Source: Agrobacterium tumefaciens (GTDB taxonomy: Bacteria > Pseudomonadota > Alphaproteobacteria > Rhizobiales > Rhizobiaceae). Taken from it: 64,000 nt of DNA. The notes beneath the pieces are model-generated. The model was not told where the DNA came from and did no database searches. It saw only the letters and a list, made by a program, of their open reading frames with translations. Positions within the stretch are counted from its first letter, which is position 1; every line of letters begins with the position of its first letter. Made by a program: the position numbers and the translations under genes. The stretch is taken from positions 1 through 64,000 of the forward strand of contig NZ_SUPW01000003.1 in the NCBI RefSeq assembly GCF_013337285.1, read 5' to 3'. Shown here in pieces: positions 15,815 to 23,954 of this stretch.

Positions 15815-16875
15815 GCACGCCTCCTGTTACCGAAAATAAGCACGAAAAAGAACGGTACGCCGACCAGCGCCGTGATGACCCCGATCGGCAGAATGGCGCC
15901 GGGGATGAGGACCTTGCTGATGACCGAGGTCGTCGACAGAAGCAGCGCGCCGCAGATGACCGAGCCGGGCAGGAAGAAGCGCTGATCTTCACCGACCAGC
16001 ATGCGGGCGATATGCGGACCGACAAGCCCGACAAAACCGATGGTGCCGACAAAAGAAACCGGAATGGCCGCCAGCAGGCTGACCGTCAGCATGGTTTGCA
16101 ACCGCAGCCGGCGGACATTGATACCCATGCTGGCCGCCTTGTCATCGCCGAGCCGCAGCGCCGTCAGCGCCCAGGCGTTGCGCATGAACATCGGCACGGT
16201 GACGACGAGGATGGCGGCGGTCACATAGACCTTTTCCCATGTTGCCTTCGTCAGGCTGCCCATGGTCCAGAAAACGACGGCGGCGAGCGCCTGTTCGGAG
16301 GCCAGATATTCCAGCAGCGACAGGGCCGCATTGAAGGTGAAGACCAGCGCGATGCCGAGAAGCACGATGGTTTCGACCGTCACACCGCGCAGCGTCGAGG
16401 CGAAATGGATGAACAGCGCCGCAACCATGGCCATGATGAAGGCATTGATCGGCACCATGTAATGCACGGCAGCCGGAAAGATCGCCACGCCGCCGACAAG
16501 TGCCAGCGCCGCGCCAAAACTTGCGGCGGCCGAAATGCCGAGCGTGAAGGGGCTGGCGAGCGGGTTGGACAGAATGGTCTGCATCTGCGCGCCCGCAACC
16601 GACAGCGATGCACCGACGGTGACCGCCATCAGCGCAATCGGCATACGGATATCCCAGATCACCACCCGCAGCTGGTTTGCAGCAGCGGCCGGATCGGCAA
16701 TGGTCGCCAGAACCTGGGAGATGGTATAGCGCGCCGGGCCGAGCGCCATGTCCGCGGCCATGCTGAAACACAGGGCAATGAAAAGCCCGACAAGAATAAT
16801 GATCCTGCGCGCGGCAAGGGCGCGATATTGATCGCGCCCACTGACGCCAACGGCGCTTTCATTCAGCGAACTCAT
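15808..16875 (-). CDS. FecCD-family ABC importer permease
   Basis: A 355-residue polytopic protein with about ten transmembrane segments and the FecCD/BtuC signatures GASLSVAGAQMQTILSNPLA (about residues 100-119) and GFVGLVGPHIAR (about 271-282). It is the single permease gene and probably acts as a homodimer with two copies of the ATPase. Its start overlaps the stop of the upstream binding-protein gene (ATGA). The N-terminal 25 residues are polar and may be cytoplasmic. Confidence 0.93.
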   Translation of the reverse strand: MSSLNESAVGVSGRDQYRALAARRIIILVGLFIALCFSMAADMALGPARYTISQVLATIADPAAAANQLRVVIWDIRMPIALMAVTVGASLSVAGAQMQTILSNPLASPFTLGISAAASFGAALALVGGVAIFPAAVHYMVPINAFIMAMVAALFIHFASTLRGVTVETIVLLGIALVFTFNAALSLLEYLASEQALAAVVFWTMGSLTKATWEKVYVTAAILVVTVPMFMRNAWALTALRLGDDKAASMGINVRRLRLQTMLTVSLLAAIPVSFVGTIGFVGLVGPHIARMLVGEDQRFFLPGSVICGALLLSTTSVISKVLIPGAILPIGVITALVGVPFFFVLIFGNRRRAW

Positions 16876-18011
16876 TGGTTGAAACCTTTTTCGAGCGAGG
16901 CGAAATAGCCCGGCTTGTAGGTGACAGGCAGGAATTTCCGATGAAATTCCTCAAAATTCTTTTCCGGATCGAGATCAGCGAAAAGGTCTGGATGGAACCA
17001 CTTGGCAAATTGCTGGATGGGGAAAAACTCGTAAGGCGCACCGTAGAACTGGTGCCAGACGGCATGGACGCTGCCCTCCTTAACGGCCTTCAGTTCCGGA
17101 AACGGCGTGCGCTTCATCAGATTGGTCAGCCGCTCGCGCGAAAGCGCCATGTCGGCACCGCGTCCGACGGGAACGAACTGGTTGATGTCGGATTCCGCCG
17201 CCCAGTTGGAGCCGGTGACGATGACGTGCTCCGGATCGGCAACGACCAGCTGTTCGGGATTGAGATCGCCGAAGGTCGTGGTGATGATGCCGTCGGCAAT
17301 ATTACGGCCGCCGGCGAGATCGACCATCGCGCCGAAATTGACCGGACCGAAGGTGCGGCAGCAATTGTTCTCGCCGGAAATGCCGGGCGCACGCTCGATG
17401 AAGACATTCGGGCGCTTGAGGTCTTTAACGCTGGCGAGCCGGTCCGTCACACGGGCGATTTCGGCACGGCGATAGGCGATGAATTCCCTGGCGCGCTCTT
17501 CAGCGCCGAACATTTTTCCGAGGATTTCGATCGAGGCTTCGCTGTTCTTCTCGGGATCGATGCGGAAATCGAGATAGACGATCTTGATGCCGGCAGCGGC
17601 GGCCTTCTCTTCGAAGCCGCTTTCCCTGGCGGATTTTTCCGCTTCCAGATTGAGGGTTATCACGTCTGGCAACAGGGTGATGGCCGTCTCGAGGCTGAAA
17701 TCGCCCTGCGGCACATAACCGAAGCGCGGCAGTTTTTCGATCTGCGGAAAACGCTCGACATAGGCGGCGTAGCTGTCGGGGTCTTTCTTGAGCAGATCGT
17801 CGCGCCAGCCGACAATGGTGTCGAAGGTCTGGTCGCCCTTGAGCGCCGCGATGACATGGACCTGGCGGGCTTCGCCAACGATGACACGCTTGGCCGGCAG
17901 GTCCAGCTCGACCTTGCGACCGGTAACATCGGTGATCTCGCCTGCATGGGCTGTCATGGCGAGAAGAGAGAAGGCCAGCACCGCAAGATGCCTCAGAGCA
18001 TTGAGCCGCAT
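16872..18011 (-). CDS. Siderophore-type ABC substrate-binding protein (second of tandem pair)
   Basis: A 379-residue FhuD/BtuF-class periplasmic binding protein. A signal peptide is clear (residues 1-23, ends TAHAGE). The fold is two lobes joined by a long helix, with an unusual vicinal-cysteine motif NNCCRTFG (about residues 217-224) in the middle. The gene downstream of 18108-19241 encodes a clear paralogue with the same motif; shared stretches include VTGR, GWRDDL, WHQFY and KPGYF. Overlap with the permease couples it to the transporter. Two receptors feeding one permease may widen the range of chelates taken up. Confidence 0.9.
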   Translation of the reverse strand: MRLNALRHLAVLAFSLLAMTAHAGEITDVTGRKVELDLPAKRVIVGEARQVHVIAALKGDQTFDTIVGWRDDLLKKDPDSYAAYVERFPQIEKLPRFGYVPQGDFSLETAITLLPDVITLNLEAEKSARESGFEEKAAAAGIKIVYLDFRIDPEKNSEASIEILGKMFGAEERAREFIAYRRAEIARVTDRLASVKDLKRPNVFIERAPGISGENNCCRTFGPVNFGAMVDLAGGRNIADGIITTTFGDLNPEQLVVADPEHVIVTGSNWAAESDINQFVPVGRGADMALSRERLTNLMKRTPFPELKAVKEGSVHAVWHQFYGAPYEFFPIQQFAKWFHPDLFADLDPEKNFEEFHRKFLPVTYKPGYFASLEKGFNQ

Positions 18012-18107
18012 GAGAAGTCCTCATTGAGTTCCAAAAGAAAATGATGAAACCGCATCACTGCGGCCTCATCCATCGAACGGACGGCGCTCCTCTTCACCGT
18101 CCCTGTC

Positions 18108-19241
18108 TTATTTCGCGTCCTTCAGCGACACGAAGTAGCCGGGCTTGTAATCAAGCGGCAGGAAGCGGGCATGCAGTTCCTTGAAGGTCGCCTCGGGATC
18201 GAGATCCTTGAAGAGATCAGGATGCAGCCACTTGGCGATTTCCTGAATGGCCACGAACTGGTAGGGATTGTTGTAGAACTGGTGCCAGATGGCATGGACA
18301 TTGCCGTCCTTCACCGCCTGCACGCCGGTAAAGGCCGGGCGCTTGGTGAGGTTTTCCAGCTTGCGATGCGCTTCCTTGACATCAGCACCATAACCGACGC
18401 CGACCCAGTTGCCGCCTGGAACGTAACCATTCCAGTTGCCGCCGGTGATGATGATCTGCTCCGGGTTGGAGGCGATGATCTGTTCCGGATTGACGGTGCC
18501 GAAGGTGCCGGGAATGATATCCTTGGCCATGTTGATGCCGCCGGCAAGCTCGACCATCTTGCCGAAATTCTCGTTGCCGAAGGACATGCAGCAATCGTCG
18601 GAGTAACCGCCGGCGCGCTCGACGAACACCACCGGCTTCTTCGGATTGGCCTTTTCAAGCGTATCGGTGACCTTGGCGATGGAGTCGGCACGGAGCTTGA
18701 TGAAGTCCTCGGCGATCTTTTCCTTGCCCGTCAGCTTGCCCATCAGGCGCATGCTCGGCTCGGTGTTTTCCATCGGCTTTTCGCGGAAGTCGACATAAAC
18801 AAGGGGAATGCCGACCTTGGCGAGCTTTTCGATGTAGCCGGCCTCTTCGGTCGCCGTCTTGGCGTCGATATTCATCAGGATCACGTCCGGCTTCAGCGCA
18901 ACGGCCTGCTCGACGTCGAAAGTGCCGTCCTTCATACCGCCGAAGGTCGGCAGCTTGGCAATCTCAGGATATTTGGCAAGATAGGCGTCATAGGTTTCCG
19001 GATCGGCCTTGGCCAGGTCATCGCGCCAACCGACGACGTGCTGGAAAGGGTTCTCCTTGTCGAGCGCCGCCAGGAAATAAATCTGCCGGCCTTCGCCGAG
19101 AATGACGTGCGAAACGGGAACATTGACTTCGACATCCCGACCGGTCACATCCTTGACGGTGACCTTTTCGGCCAATGCCGGCCAGGCGGCGGATACGAGA
19201 AGGCCAAGGGCAAGTGCCGCAGATTTGGCTGAGATGCGCAT
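18108..19241 (-). CDS. Siderophore-type ABC substrate-binding protein (first of tandem pair)
   Basis: A 377-residue periplasmic binding protein, paralogous to the next gene over its full length. The signal peptide is residues 1-24 (PALAEK). It contains DDCCMSFG (about residues 215-222), the counterpart of NNCCRTFG in its partner, and repeated NPEQII segments. It is first in the operon; the 96-nt gap before the second binding-protein gene and the promoter region upstream suggest it is made in the greatest amount. The promoter region holds an iron-operator-like palindrome 46 nt before the ATG. Confidence 0.9.
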   Translation of the reverse strand: MRISAKSAALALGLLVSAAWPALAEKVTVKDVTGRDVEVNVPVSHVILGEGRQIYFLAALDKENPFQHVVGWRDDLAKADPETYDAYLAKYPEIAKLPTFGGMKDGTFDVEQAVALKPDVILMNIDAKTATEEAGYIEKLAKVGIPLVYVDFREKPMENTEPSMRLMGKLTGKEKIAEDFIKLRADSIAKVTDTLEKANPKKPVVFVERAGGYSDDCCMSFGNENFGKMVELAGGINMAKDIIPGTFGTVNPEQIIASNPEQIIITGGNWNGYVPGGNWVGVGYGADVKEAHRKLENLTKRPAFTGVQAVKDGNVHAIWHQFYNNPYQFVAIQEIAKWLHPDLFKDLDPEATFKELHARFLPLDYKPGYFVSLKDAK

Positions 19242-19286
19242 CGGATATTGCTCTCCAGTGTTGACTGGCGCGGCTGTATTATTTTC

Positions 19287-19301
19287 TGACTATACTAGTC
19301 A
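19287..19301. promoter_or_regulatory. Iron-responsive-operator-like palindrome in divergent promoter
   Basis: TGACTATACTAGTCA is a perfect inverted repeat (TGACTA-TAC-TAGTCA) and fits TGA-N9-TCA. It sits between the importer operon and the divergent methyltransferase gene, 46 and 53 nt from their starts, in an AT-rich stretch. This is the best iron-type operator in the window and could control both directions. Confidence 0.65.
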
Positions 19302-19353
19302 AGATTTATGTTTTAGAGCCATTCTTAACTAACCGGCACATGAGTTGAACCCG

Positions 19354-20178
19354 ATGATCGACACAATCCAGTATGGCAAGAACGACAGCCTGCGAGATGA
19401 AATCAAAGCCTATTGGTCCGGCCGCGCCGCGACCTTCGATCTCTCCCCCGGACACGAGATTTTTTCCGAAGATGAGCGTAAAGCCTGGCATGCGCTGCTT
19501 TTGAAGCATCTGGGACAGGGAGAGGGCCGCAAGGCGCTCGATCTCGCCAGCGGAACCGGCGTCATCTCCCATCTGATGGACGATCTCGGTTTTCAGGTCA
19601 CCGGCATGGACTGGTCGGAAACCATGCTGGCGCTTGCCCGCGAAAAAGCCAAAACCCGCGGCCGCAACATCCGCTTTTTTGTCGGCGATGCCGAAAATAC
19701 CATGGAGCCGGATGAAAGCGCCGATGTCATCATCACGCGCCATCTCGTCTGGACACTGGTGGACCCACAGGCGAGCTTTGCCGAATGGTTCCGCGTGCTG
19801 AAACCGGGTGGACGGCTGCTGATTGTCGACGGCGATTTCGTCAATACCGGCTGGCGCGAAAAACTCGTCAAGAAACTGGCCGCAGGTCTGGAAGGCATCG
19901 GCCTCGTGAAACCGGACCAGCCGCACAAGCCGGCGGATCCGGGCAATGCTTTCAACAGCATTCTTTCACGGGTCTATTTTTCCAGCGGCGCGCGGGCCGG
20001 TGATGTCGCGGCGCTGTTGCGCGCCACTGGTTTCGAACCCGTTGCGGTCGATCAGGATCTTCAGGCCATCCATCGCGCCCAGTCGAAAAACTTCAGCCTG
20101 CTGAAGGGCATTCTGCGTGGCCTGCAGCACCGTTATGCGGTCTGCGCCGTGAAGCCGGATATGTCCGCGAAAGACTGA
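19354..20178 (+). CDS. Class I SAM-dependent methyltransferase
   Basis: A 274-residue methyltransferase with motif I LDLASGTGVIS (about residues 59-69), motif II (GMDWSETMLALA) and the post-motif segment LKPGGRLLIVDGDF (about 150). It resembles the UbiE/COQ5-like Methyltransf_11 group; the acceptor cannot be told. I use ATG 19354; a TTG at 19345 is possible and neither has a strong ribosome site. It shares an iron-operator-like promoter region with the siderophore-type importer, so it may modify an imported chelate or chelator; that is inference. Confidence 0.85.
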   Translation: MIDTIQYGKNDSLRDEIKAYWSGRAATFDLSPGHEIFSEDERKAWHALLLKHLGQGEGRKALDLASGTGVISHLMDDLGFQVTGMDWSETMLALAREKAKTRGRNIRFFVGDAENTMEPDESADVIITRHLVWTLVDPQASFAEWFRVLKPGGRLLIVDGDFVNTGWREKLVKKLAAGLEGIGLVKPDQPHKPADPGNAFNSILSRVYFSSGARAGDVAALLRATGFEPVAVDQDLQAIHRAQSKNFSLLKGILRGLQHRYAVCAVKPDMSAKD

Positions 20179-20179
20179 G

Positions 20180-20203
20180 GACGGCCAGAGCCGTCTCATT
20201 TTT
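20180..20203 (+). terminator. Hairpin with T-run between convergent genes
   Basis: GACGGC-CAGA-GCCGTC (20180-20195) is followed by TCATTTTT. It begins just after the methyltransferase stop and overlaps the 3' end of the pseudoazurin gene. It suits termination of the plus-strand transcript. Confidence 0.65.
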
Positions 20204-20669
20204 CGGCCTGCTCAAAGAGATCGTCCAGCCGGGGCTTGGCGCGTCCGGGCACGTCGACCGTCCTGTAGCTCTGCGGCAAGGTCGCCTCCCCCACCTTGAT
20301 CAGCATGACCATACCCATGCCGTAATGCGGCGAGCATTTGATACCGTAAAAGCCCGGCCTGTCGAAAGCAGTCTCGAATTCGTCGTTGATCCGGCTCTTG
20401 AAACCCTCGGCACCATCAGGAATCATGCCGTCGATGGTCGCGGCATTGTGGCTCTTATGGGTGGGTACGAAGCGCACGCGGTCGCCGGGGGCAATCTCCA
20501 GAAAATCGGGCTCGAACACCATCGGGCCTTTTTCGCCCCGGTTCAGCATTTTCACCTCGAAGGTTTCGGCCATGGCCTGCAAGGGAAGACCCGTGGCCAG
20601 CACCAAGATAATTCCAGCCAGAGCGCTACGCGGCTGCAAGCCAAGGCGAAGCTTTTTCGATCTCGTCAT
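20196..20669 (-). CDS. Pseudoazurin (periplasmic blue copper protein)
   Basis: A 157-residue cupredoxin with signal peptide (residues 1-35, ends QAMAE). The type-1 copper ligands are His74, Cys112, His115 and Met120; their spacing (38, 3 and 5) is the same as His40/Cys78/His81/Met86 in known pseudoazurins. These proteins carry electrons, classically to copper nitrite reductase or other periplasmic reductases. Here the start codon overlaps the stop of an ABC importer ATPase (ATGA), making it the last gene of an operon led by a cobalamin riboswitch. No denitrification gene is in view. This context is unusual and suggests a redox step linked to corrinoid or metal uptake. Confidence 0.93.
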   Translation of the reverse strand: MTRSKKLRLGLQPRSALAGIILVLATGLPLQAMAETFEVKMLNRGEKGPMVFEPDFLEIAPGDRVRFVPTHKSHNAATIDGMIPDGAEGFKSRINDEFETAFDRPGFYGIKCSPHYGMGMVMLIKVGEATLPQSYRTVDVPGRAKPRLDDLFEQAEK

Positions 20670-21466
20670 CGTACCAGTGCTTTCTTTGTCTGATCGGCCG
20701 CTCCATGCGCCGGCAGAAAACGAATATGGGAAAAGCCGCCCTCATCCGTGGTGACGACGGACTGCACCCCGAAAACATCGGCGATCGTCGCCGATGTGAG
20801 AACCTCGCGCGGTGGACCGGCCGCGATCATCTGGCCGCAATGCATGATGGCGACGCGGTCGCAAAACATCGCGGCGTGATTGAGATCATGCAACGCCGCC
20901 ACAACCGTCAGCCCCTGCCGCCGCACCAGATCGAGCAGGCCGATCTGGTGGCCGATATCGAGATGGTTGGTCGGCTCATCCAGCAGCAGGATATGCGGCT
21001 GTTGTGCCAAGGCGCGGGCGATATGCAGGCGCTGTCGTTCGCCGCCGGAAAGATGGTGCCAGTATCGTTCCGCCTTGTCCGCCATATCGACATTGTCGAG
21101 CGCGGCATCAACGATGGCATCGTCACTGGCCGACCAGGCGGAGAGCGGGCCGAGATAGGGCGTGCGCCCCAGTTCCACGGCTTGTCGGGCGGTGATGCGC
21201 TCGGTGGTTTCCGCCTGCTGTTCCACAAAGGCCAGCCGGCGCGCCAGTTCACGCCGCCCGAAGGAGGCAAGCGGCTCCTCACCAAGGGTGACATGGCCTC
21301 GGCGCGGCTTGCGGATGCCGGCCAGCATCGAAAGCAGCGTGCTTTTGCCGGAACCGTTCGGGCCGATAATGCCCAGAAACTCCCCGGACCCGACATCGAG
21401 CGAAACGCCGCTGACAATATCGACATTGCCGGCGTGGAAATGCAGGTCGTGGGCGGATAATTTCAT
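20666..21466 (-). CDS. BtuD/FecE-like ABC importer ATPase
   Basis: A 266-residue ATPase: Walker A GPNGSGKST, signature LSGGERQR, Walker B ILLLDEPTNHLD and switch His in ALHDLNHAAMFCD. I start at ATG 21466, which overlaps the permease stop by 4 nt; the longer open frame upstream is inside the permease gene. It lies in the same coupled operon as the binding protein, permease and pseudoazurin. Control by a cobalamin riboswitch upstream points to vitamin B12, cobinamide or another corrinoid as substrate rather than iron. Confidence 0.92.
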   Translation of the reverse strand: MKLSAHDLHFHAGNVDIVSGVSLDVGSGEFLGIIGPNGSGKSTLLSMLAGIRKPRRGHVTLGEEPLASFGRRELARRLAFVEQQAETTERITARQAVELGRTPYLGPLSAWSASDDAIVDAALDNVDMADKAERYWHHLSGGERQRLHIARALAQQPHILLLDEPTNHLDIGHQIGLLDLVRRQGLTVVAALHDLNHAAMFCDRVAIMHCGQMIAAGPPREVLTSATIADVFGVQSVVTTDEGGFSHIRFLPAHGAADQTKKALVR

Positions 21467-22491
21467 GAACGCCCCCTTTTCTGCCCGAGGATGAAGGCGA
21501 AAGCCGGCGCGCCGACGAGCGCGGTAATCACGCCGATCGGCAGCACCTGACCGGGAATGACGATGCGCGAGAGAATATCGGCGACGATCATGAACACCGC
21601 GCCGGTCAGCGCCGTTACCGGCAGCAGCAACCCGTGGCGAACGCCGACGAAAATACGGGCCGCATGGGGAATGACGAGACCGACGAAGCCGATGGAGCCG
21701 ACCAGCGACACCATGACCGCCGTCATGATCGCCGAAACCGAAATGAGCACCGCATAGGTCCGGCGCACCGGAATGCCAAGCGAGGCGGCAGCCTGACCGC
21801 CGAAGGCAAAGGCATCCAGCGCGCGGGAATACCAGAGGCACACCGCAAGACCGGCAATACAGACCGGCAGAGCCAGCCAGACATCCGGCCAGCGCACACC
21901 GGAAAGATTGCCCAGAAGCCAGAACATGATACCGCGCGCCTGTTCGGCATTGGCGGATTTGGTGACGATGAACGAGGTCATGGCATTGAATAGCTGTGAA
22001 CCGGCCACCCCCGCCAGAATGATGGCGCTGTTGCCGTGTCCCGCCCGCACCGCCAGCAGGCTGACCAGCGAGAACGCCACGAAAGCTCCGATCAACGCGC
22101 CGGCCGGCATGGTCAGGAACCCTGCGCCAAAACCCAGGAGCGCCACGGCCACCGCGCCGGTGGAAGCGCCTGCGGAAATGCCGAGAATATAGGGATCGGC
22201 AAGCGGGTTGCGCAGAAGCGATTGCAGCACTGCACCGGCAAGCGCCAGCGAAGCACCGCAACAGGCGGCGACAACGGCGCGGCTGAGACGGTAACTCCAG
22301 ACGATGCCTTCATCCAGCGGCTCCAGCGGGTAACCCGCATGGAAGACGCGGTTGGCAATGGTTTTCGCCACCACATCGAACGGAATAGCGGTCTCGCCGA
22401 TCGCCGCTCCGGCCATCAGCGCGACGAGCAGCAGGGCGATTGCGGCAAAAGCCAGCCCCGCCCTGCCGAGATTGACGGAAAGACCGTTCAC
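21463..22491 (-). CDS. BtuC/FecCD-family ABC importer permease
   Basis: A 342-residue inner-membrane permease with about ten helices and family signatures GASLALAGAVLQSLLRNPLA (about residues 79-98) and GFVGLVIPHAAR (about 268-279). It overlaps both flanking genes by 4 nt. It is paralogous to the other permease in the window (15808-16875), but is under riboswitch rather than iron-operator control. Confidence 0.92.
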   Translation of the reverse strand: MNGLSVNLGRAGLAFAAIALLLVALMAGAAIGETAIPFDVVAKTIANRVFHAGYPLEPLDEGIVWSYRLSRAVVAACCGASLALAGAVLQSLLRNPLADPYILGISAGASTGAVAVALLGFGAGFLTMPAGALIGAFVAFSLVSLLAVRAGHGNSAIILAGVAGSQLFNAMTSFIVTKSANAEQARGIMFWLLGNLSGVRWPDVWLALPVCIAGLAVCLWYSRALDAFAFGGQAAASLGIPVRRTYAVLISVSAIMTAVMVSLVGSIGFVGLVIPHAARIFVGVRHGLLLPVTALTGAVFMIVADILSRIVIPGQVLPIGVITALVGAPAFAFILGQKRGRS

Positions 22492-23519
22492 TTGGCGAGG
22501 CCGGCAGCCGAGATCGCTTCGGCCAGCGTTTCAATGCCTTCGATCGTGCGGATGGTCGGGTTCATCGCCTGCGCATCCATGTCAAAGACATGACCTTGCG
22601 TGACGGCGGGCATGATGCTGGCCACGGGATCGGTTGCGAGGAACTTGTGCTTGACCGCCACGTCATCGGCGGGGAAACGACGACGGTCCATCTTGCCGGC
22701 GACGATGACAGACGGGTTGGCCTTGGCGATGGTTTCCCAGCCGACGGTCGGCCATTCCTCATCGCTTTCGATGATATTGGTCAGCCCCAGCGCCGACATG
22801 ATGTAACCAGGCGCGCCATGGCGGCCCGCTACATAGGGGTCGATATCCAGTTCGGCACTGGAGAACCAGAAGACGGCCGAAAGCTTGCCATTCGCCGAGG
22901 CTATCTTGGCGCGGGCGGCTTCCTCGCGCTTCTTCAGGTCGGCAACGACCTCTTCACCGCGATCCTGCACGTTGAAGATCTTGGCGAGATCGCGGACTTC
23001 CTGATAGATCAGATCCATGGTGAAACCGGTCTTGCGCACGCCGTCACCGCCGCCGGAATTGTCCTTGCCGACGCAATCGGCAGGTGAGGTATAGACGGGA
23101 ATACCCAGCTCGGCGAATTGCGCCGGCGTACCGACAACACCTTCCGGGCCGATCTGCCACTGGAACTGCGTCGTCACCAGATCCGGCCTCTTGCCGACGA
23201 CGGCCTCGAAACTCGGATCATTGTCGGCCAGCCGCTCCACCCTGGCATTGGCTTCTTCGTAACCCTTCAGAACCGGGCCGATCCACAGCGCGGTGCCTAC
23301 CACCCTGTCTGCAACGCCGAGAAGATAGAGCACCTCGGTCGTGCTCTGGCCGACGGATACGGTGCGGGCGGGCGCCTGTTTGAAGGTGATGTCCTGACCG
23401 CAGCTGTTGATCGTCAGGGGATAGACCGTTTCGGCAGCATGGGCGGAAGCGACAGGCAAAACCGCAAGCGCAGCGGCCAGAAAGCCGGCATAGGCCGGCA
23501 GGCGTCCAGAAATAAACAT
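22488..23519 (-). CDS. BtuF-like ABC substrate-binding protein (corrinoid candidate)
   Basis: A 343-residue periplasmic binding protein starting at MFISGRL, with TGGAG before the ATG and a signal peptide (residues 1-28, ends AHAAE). Typical features include QAPARTVSVGQSTTEVLYLLG (split N-lobe motif, about residues 45-65) and a C-lobe with ANPSVIVAGK. A pair of Cys (SCGQD near residue 40 and ADCVGKD near 157) could form a disulfide. It is the first protein-coding gene after the cobalamin riboswitch, apart from a short leader ORF. Corrinoid binding is inferred from regulation; the fold alone would also suit a siderophore. Confidence 0.88.
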   Translation of the reverse strand: MFISGRLPAYAGFLAAALAVLPVASAHAAETVYPLTINSCGQDITFKQAPARTVSVGQSTTEVLYLLGVADRVVGTALWIGPVLKGYEEANARVERLADNDPSFEAVVGKRPDLVTTQFQWQIGPEGVVGTPAQFAELGIPVYTSPADCVGKDNSGGGDGVRKTGFTMDLIYQEVRDLAKIFNVQDRGEEVVADLKKREEAARAKIASANGKLSAVFWFSSAELDIDPYVAGRHGAPGYIMSALGLTNIIESDEEWPTVGWETIAKANPSVIVAGKMDRRRFPADDVAVKHKFLATDPVASIMPAVTQGHVFDMDAQAMNPTIRTIEGIETLAEAISAAGLAK

Positions 23520-23565
23520 GTGTTCTCCAGTCGAAATTAAATCGCTTGTTCCAGAGCAGCAGGCG

Positions 23566-23643
23566 TTAGAACGCGCAGCAACAGCGGAACGTCTTGTACG
23601 GAGAACAACGACGGGACGCAAACCAAATGTTATGAAATAACAT
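23566..23643 (-). CDS. 25-residue Cys-rich leader peptide
   Basis: Between riboswitch and binding-protein gene is a short frame of 25 codons with an excellent ribosome site (GGAGGAGG at 23652-23659, 8 nt before ATG). It encodes a peptide ending FRCCCAF-stop, with one earlier Cys and a double Arg. Stop to the next gene's ATG is 46 nt. The ribosome site is better than that of the transporter gene, so it is very likely translated. A run of three Cys codons at the end of an upstream ORF is the layout of a translation-based sensor (cysteine, or metal/oxidant reactive thiols). Function is inferred. Confidence 0.65.
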   Translation of the reverse strand: MLFHNIWFASRRCSPYKTFRCCCAF

Positions 23644-23692
23644 TACAATTTCCTCCTCCGGGCTTCCCCGCCCGTAACGATGGTTCATATTT

Positions 23693-23900
23693 TGACGGCA
23701 GGTCTCCTGGCTCACGAATTTACGCCGCTCATCTGCCTTCCCGCATTTTAGAGAATGCAGTGGCATGACGCCTTTGAAGCGTCACGAGGATGAACGGCAA
23801 TCCGCTTACAGTTGCGGGGGCAGCCACGGCATTGGGCGATCATCATCACCCGCACCATGTTCCCTATTAATCCCTTCGCCTTTCGGCTGCAGGAACCGTC
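23693..23900 (-). promoter_or_regulatory. Cobalamin riboswitch
   Basis: Read on the minus strand, all conserved blocks appear in order: GGTTCC, AATAGGGAACATGGTG, the core GCTGCCCCCGCAACTGTAAG followed by CGG, CATGCCACTG, GGGAAGG, and the B12 box end GAGCCAGGAGACCTGCC. It lies immediately upstream of the leader peptide and the importer operon. Such riboswitches reduce expression when adenosylcobalamin or a related cobalamin is plentiful. A G/C-rich hairpin (GGGC...GCCC, about 23661-23675) next to the leader's ribosome site could be the expression platform. Confidence 0.96.
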
Positions 23901-23954
23901 GCTTTCTCACATACGGCGCAAGAAGCGGGGCGTCAATTGCGATAGTGCCGCAGC

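Noticed and set aside
20666-22261. 531-residue frame suggesting a permease-ATPase fusion in the B12 operon
   Set aside because: The N-terminal part is an out-of-frame reading of the permease gene; an ATGA overlap at 21463-21466 shows two separate genes.
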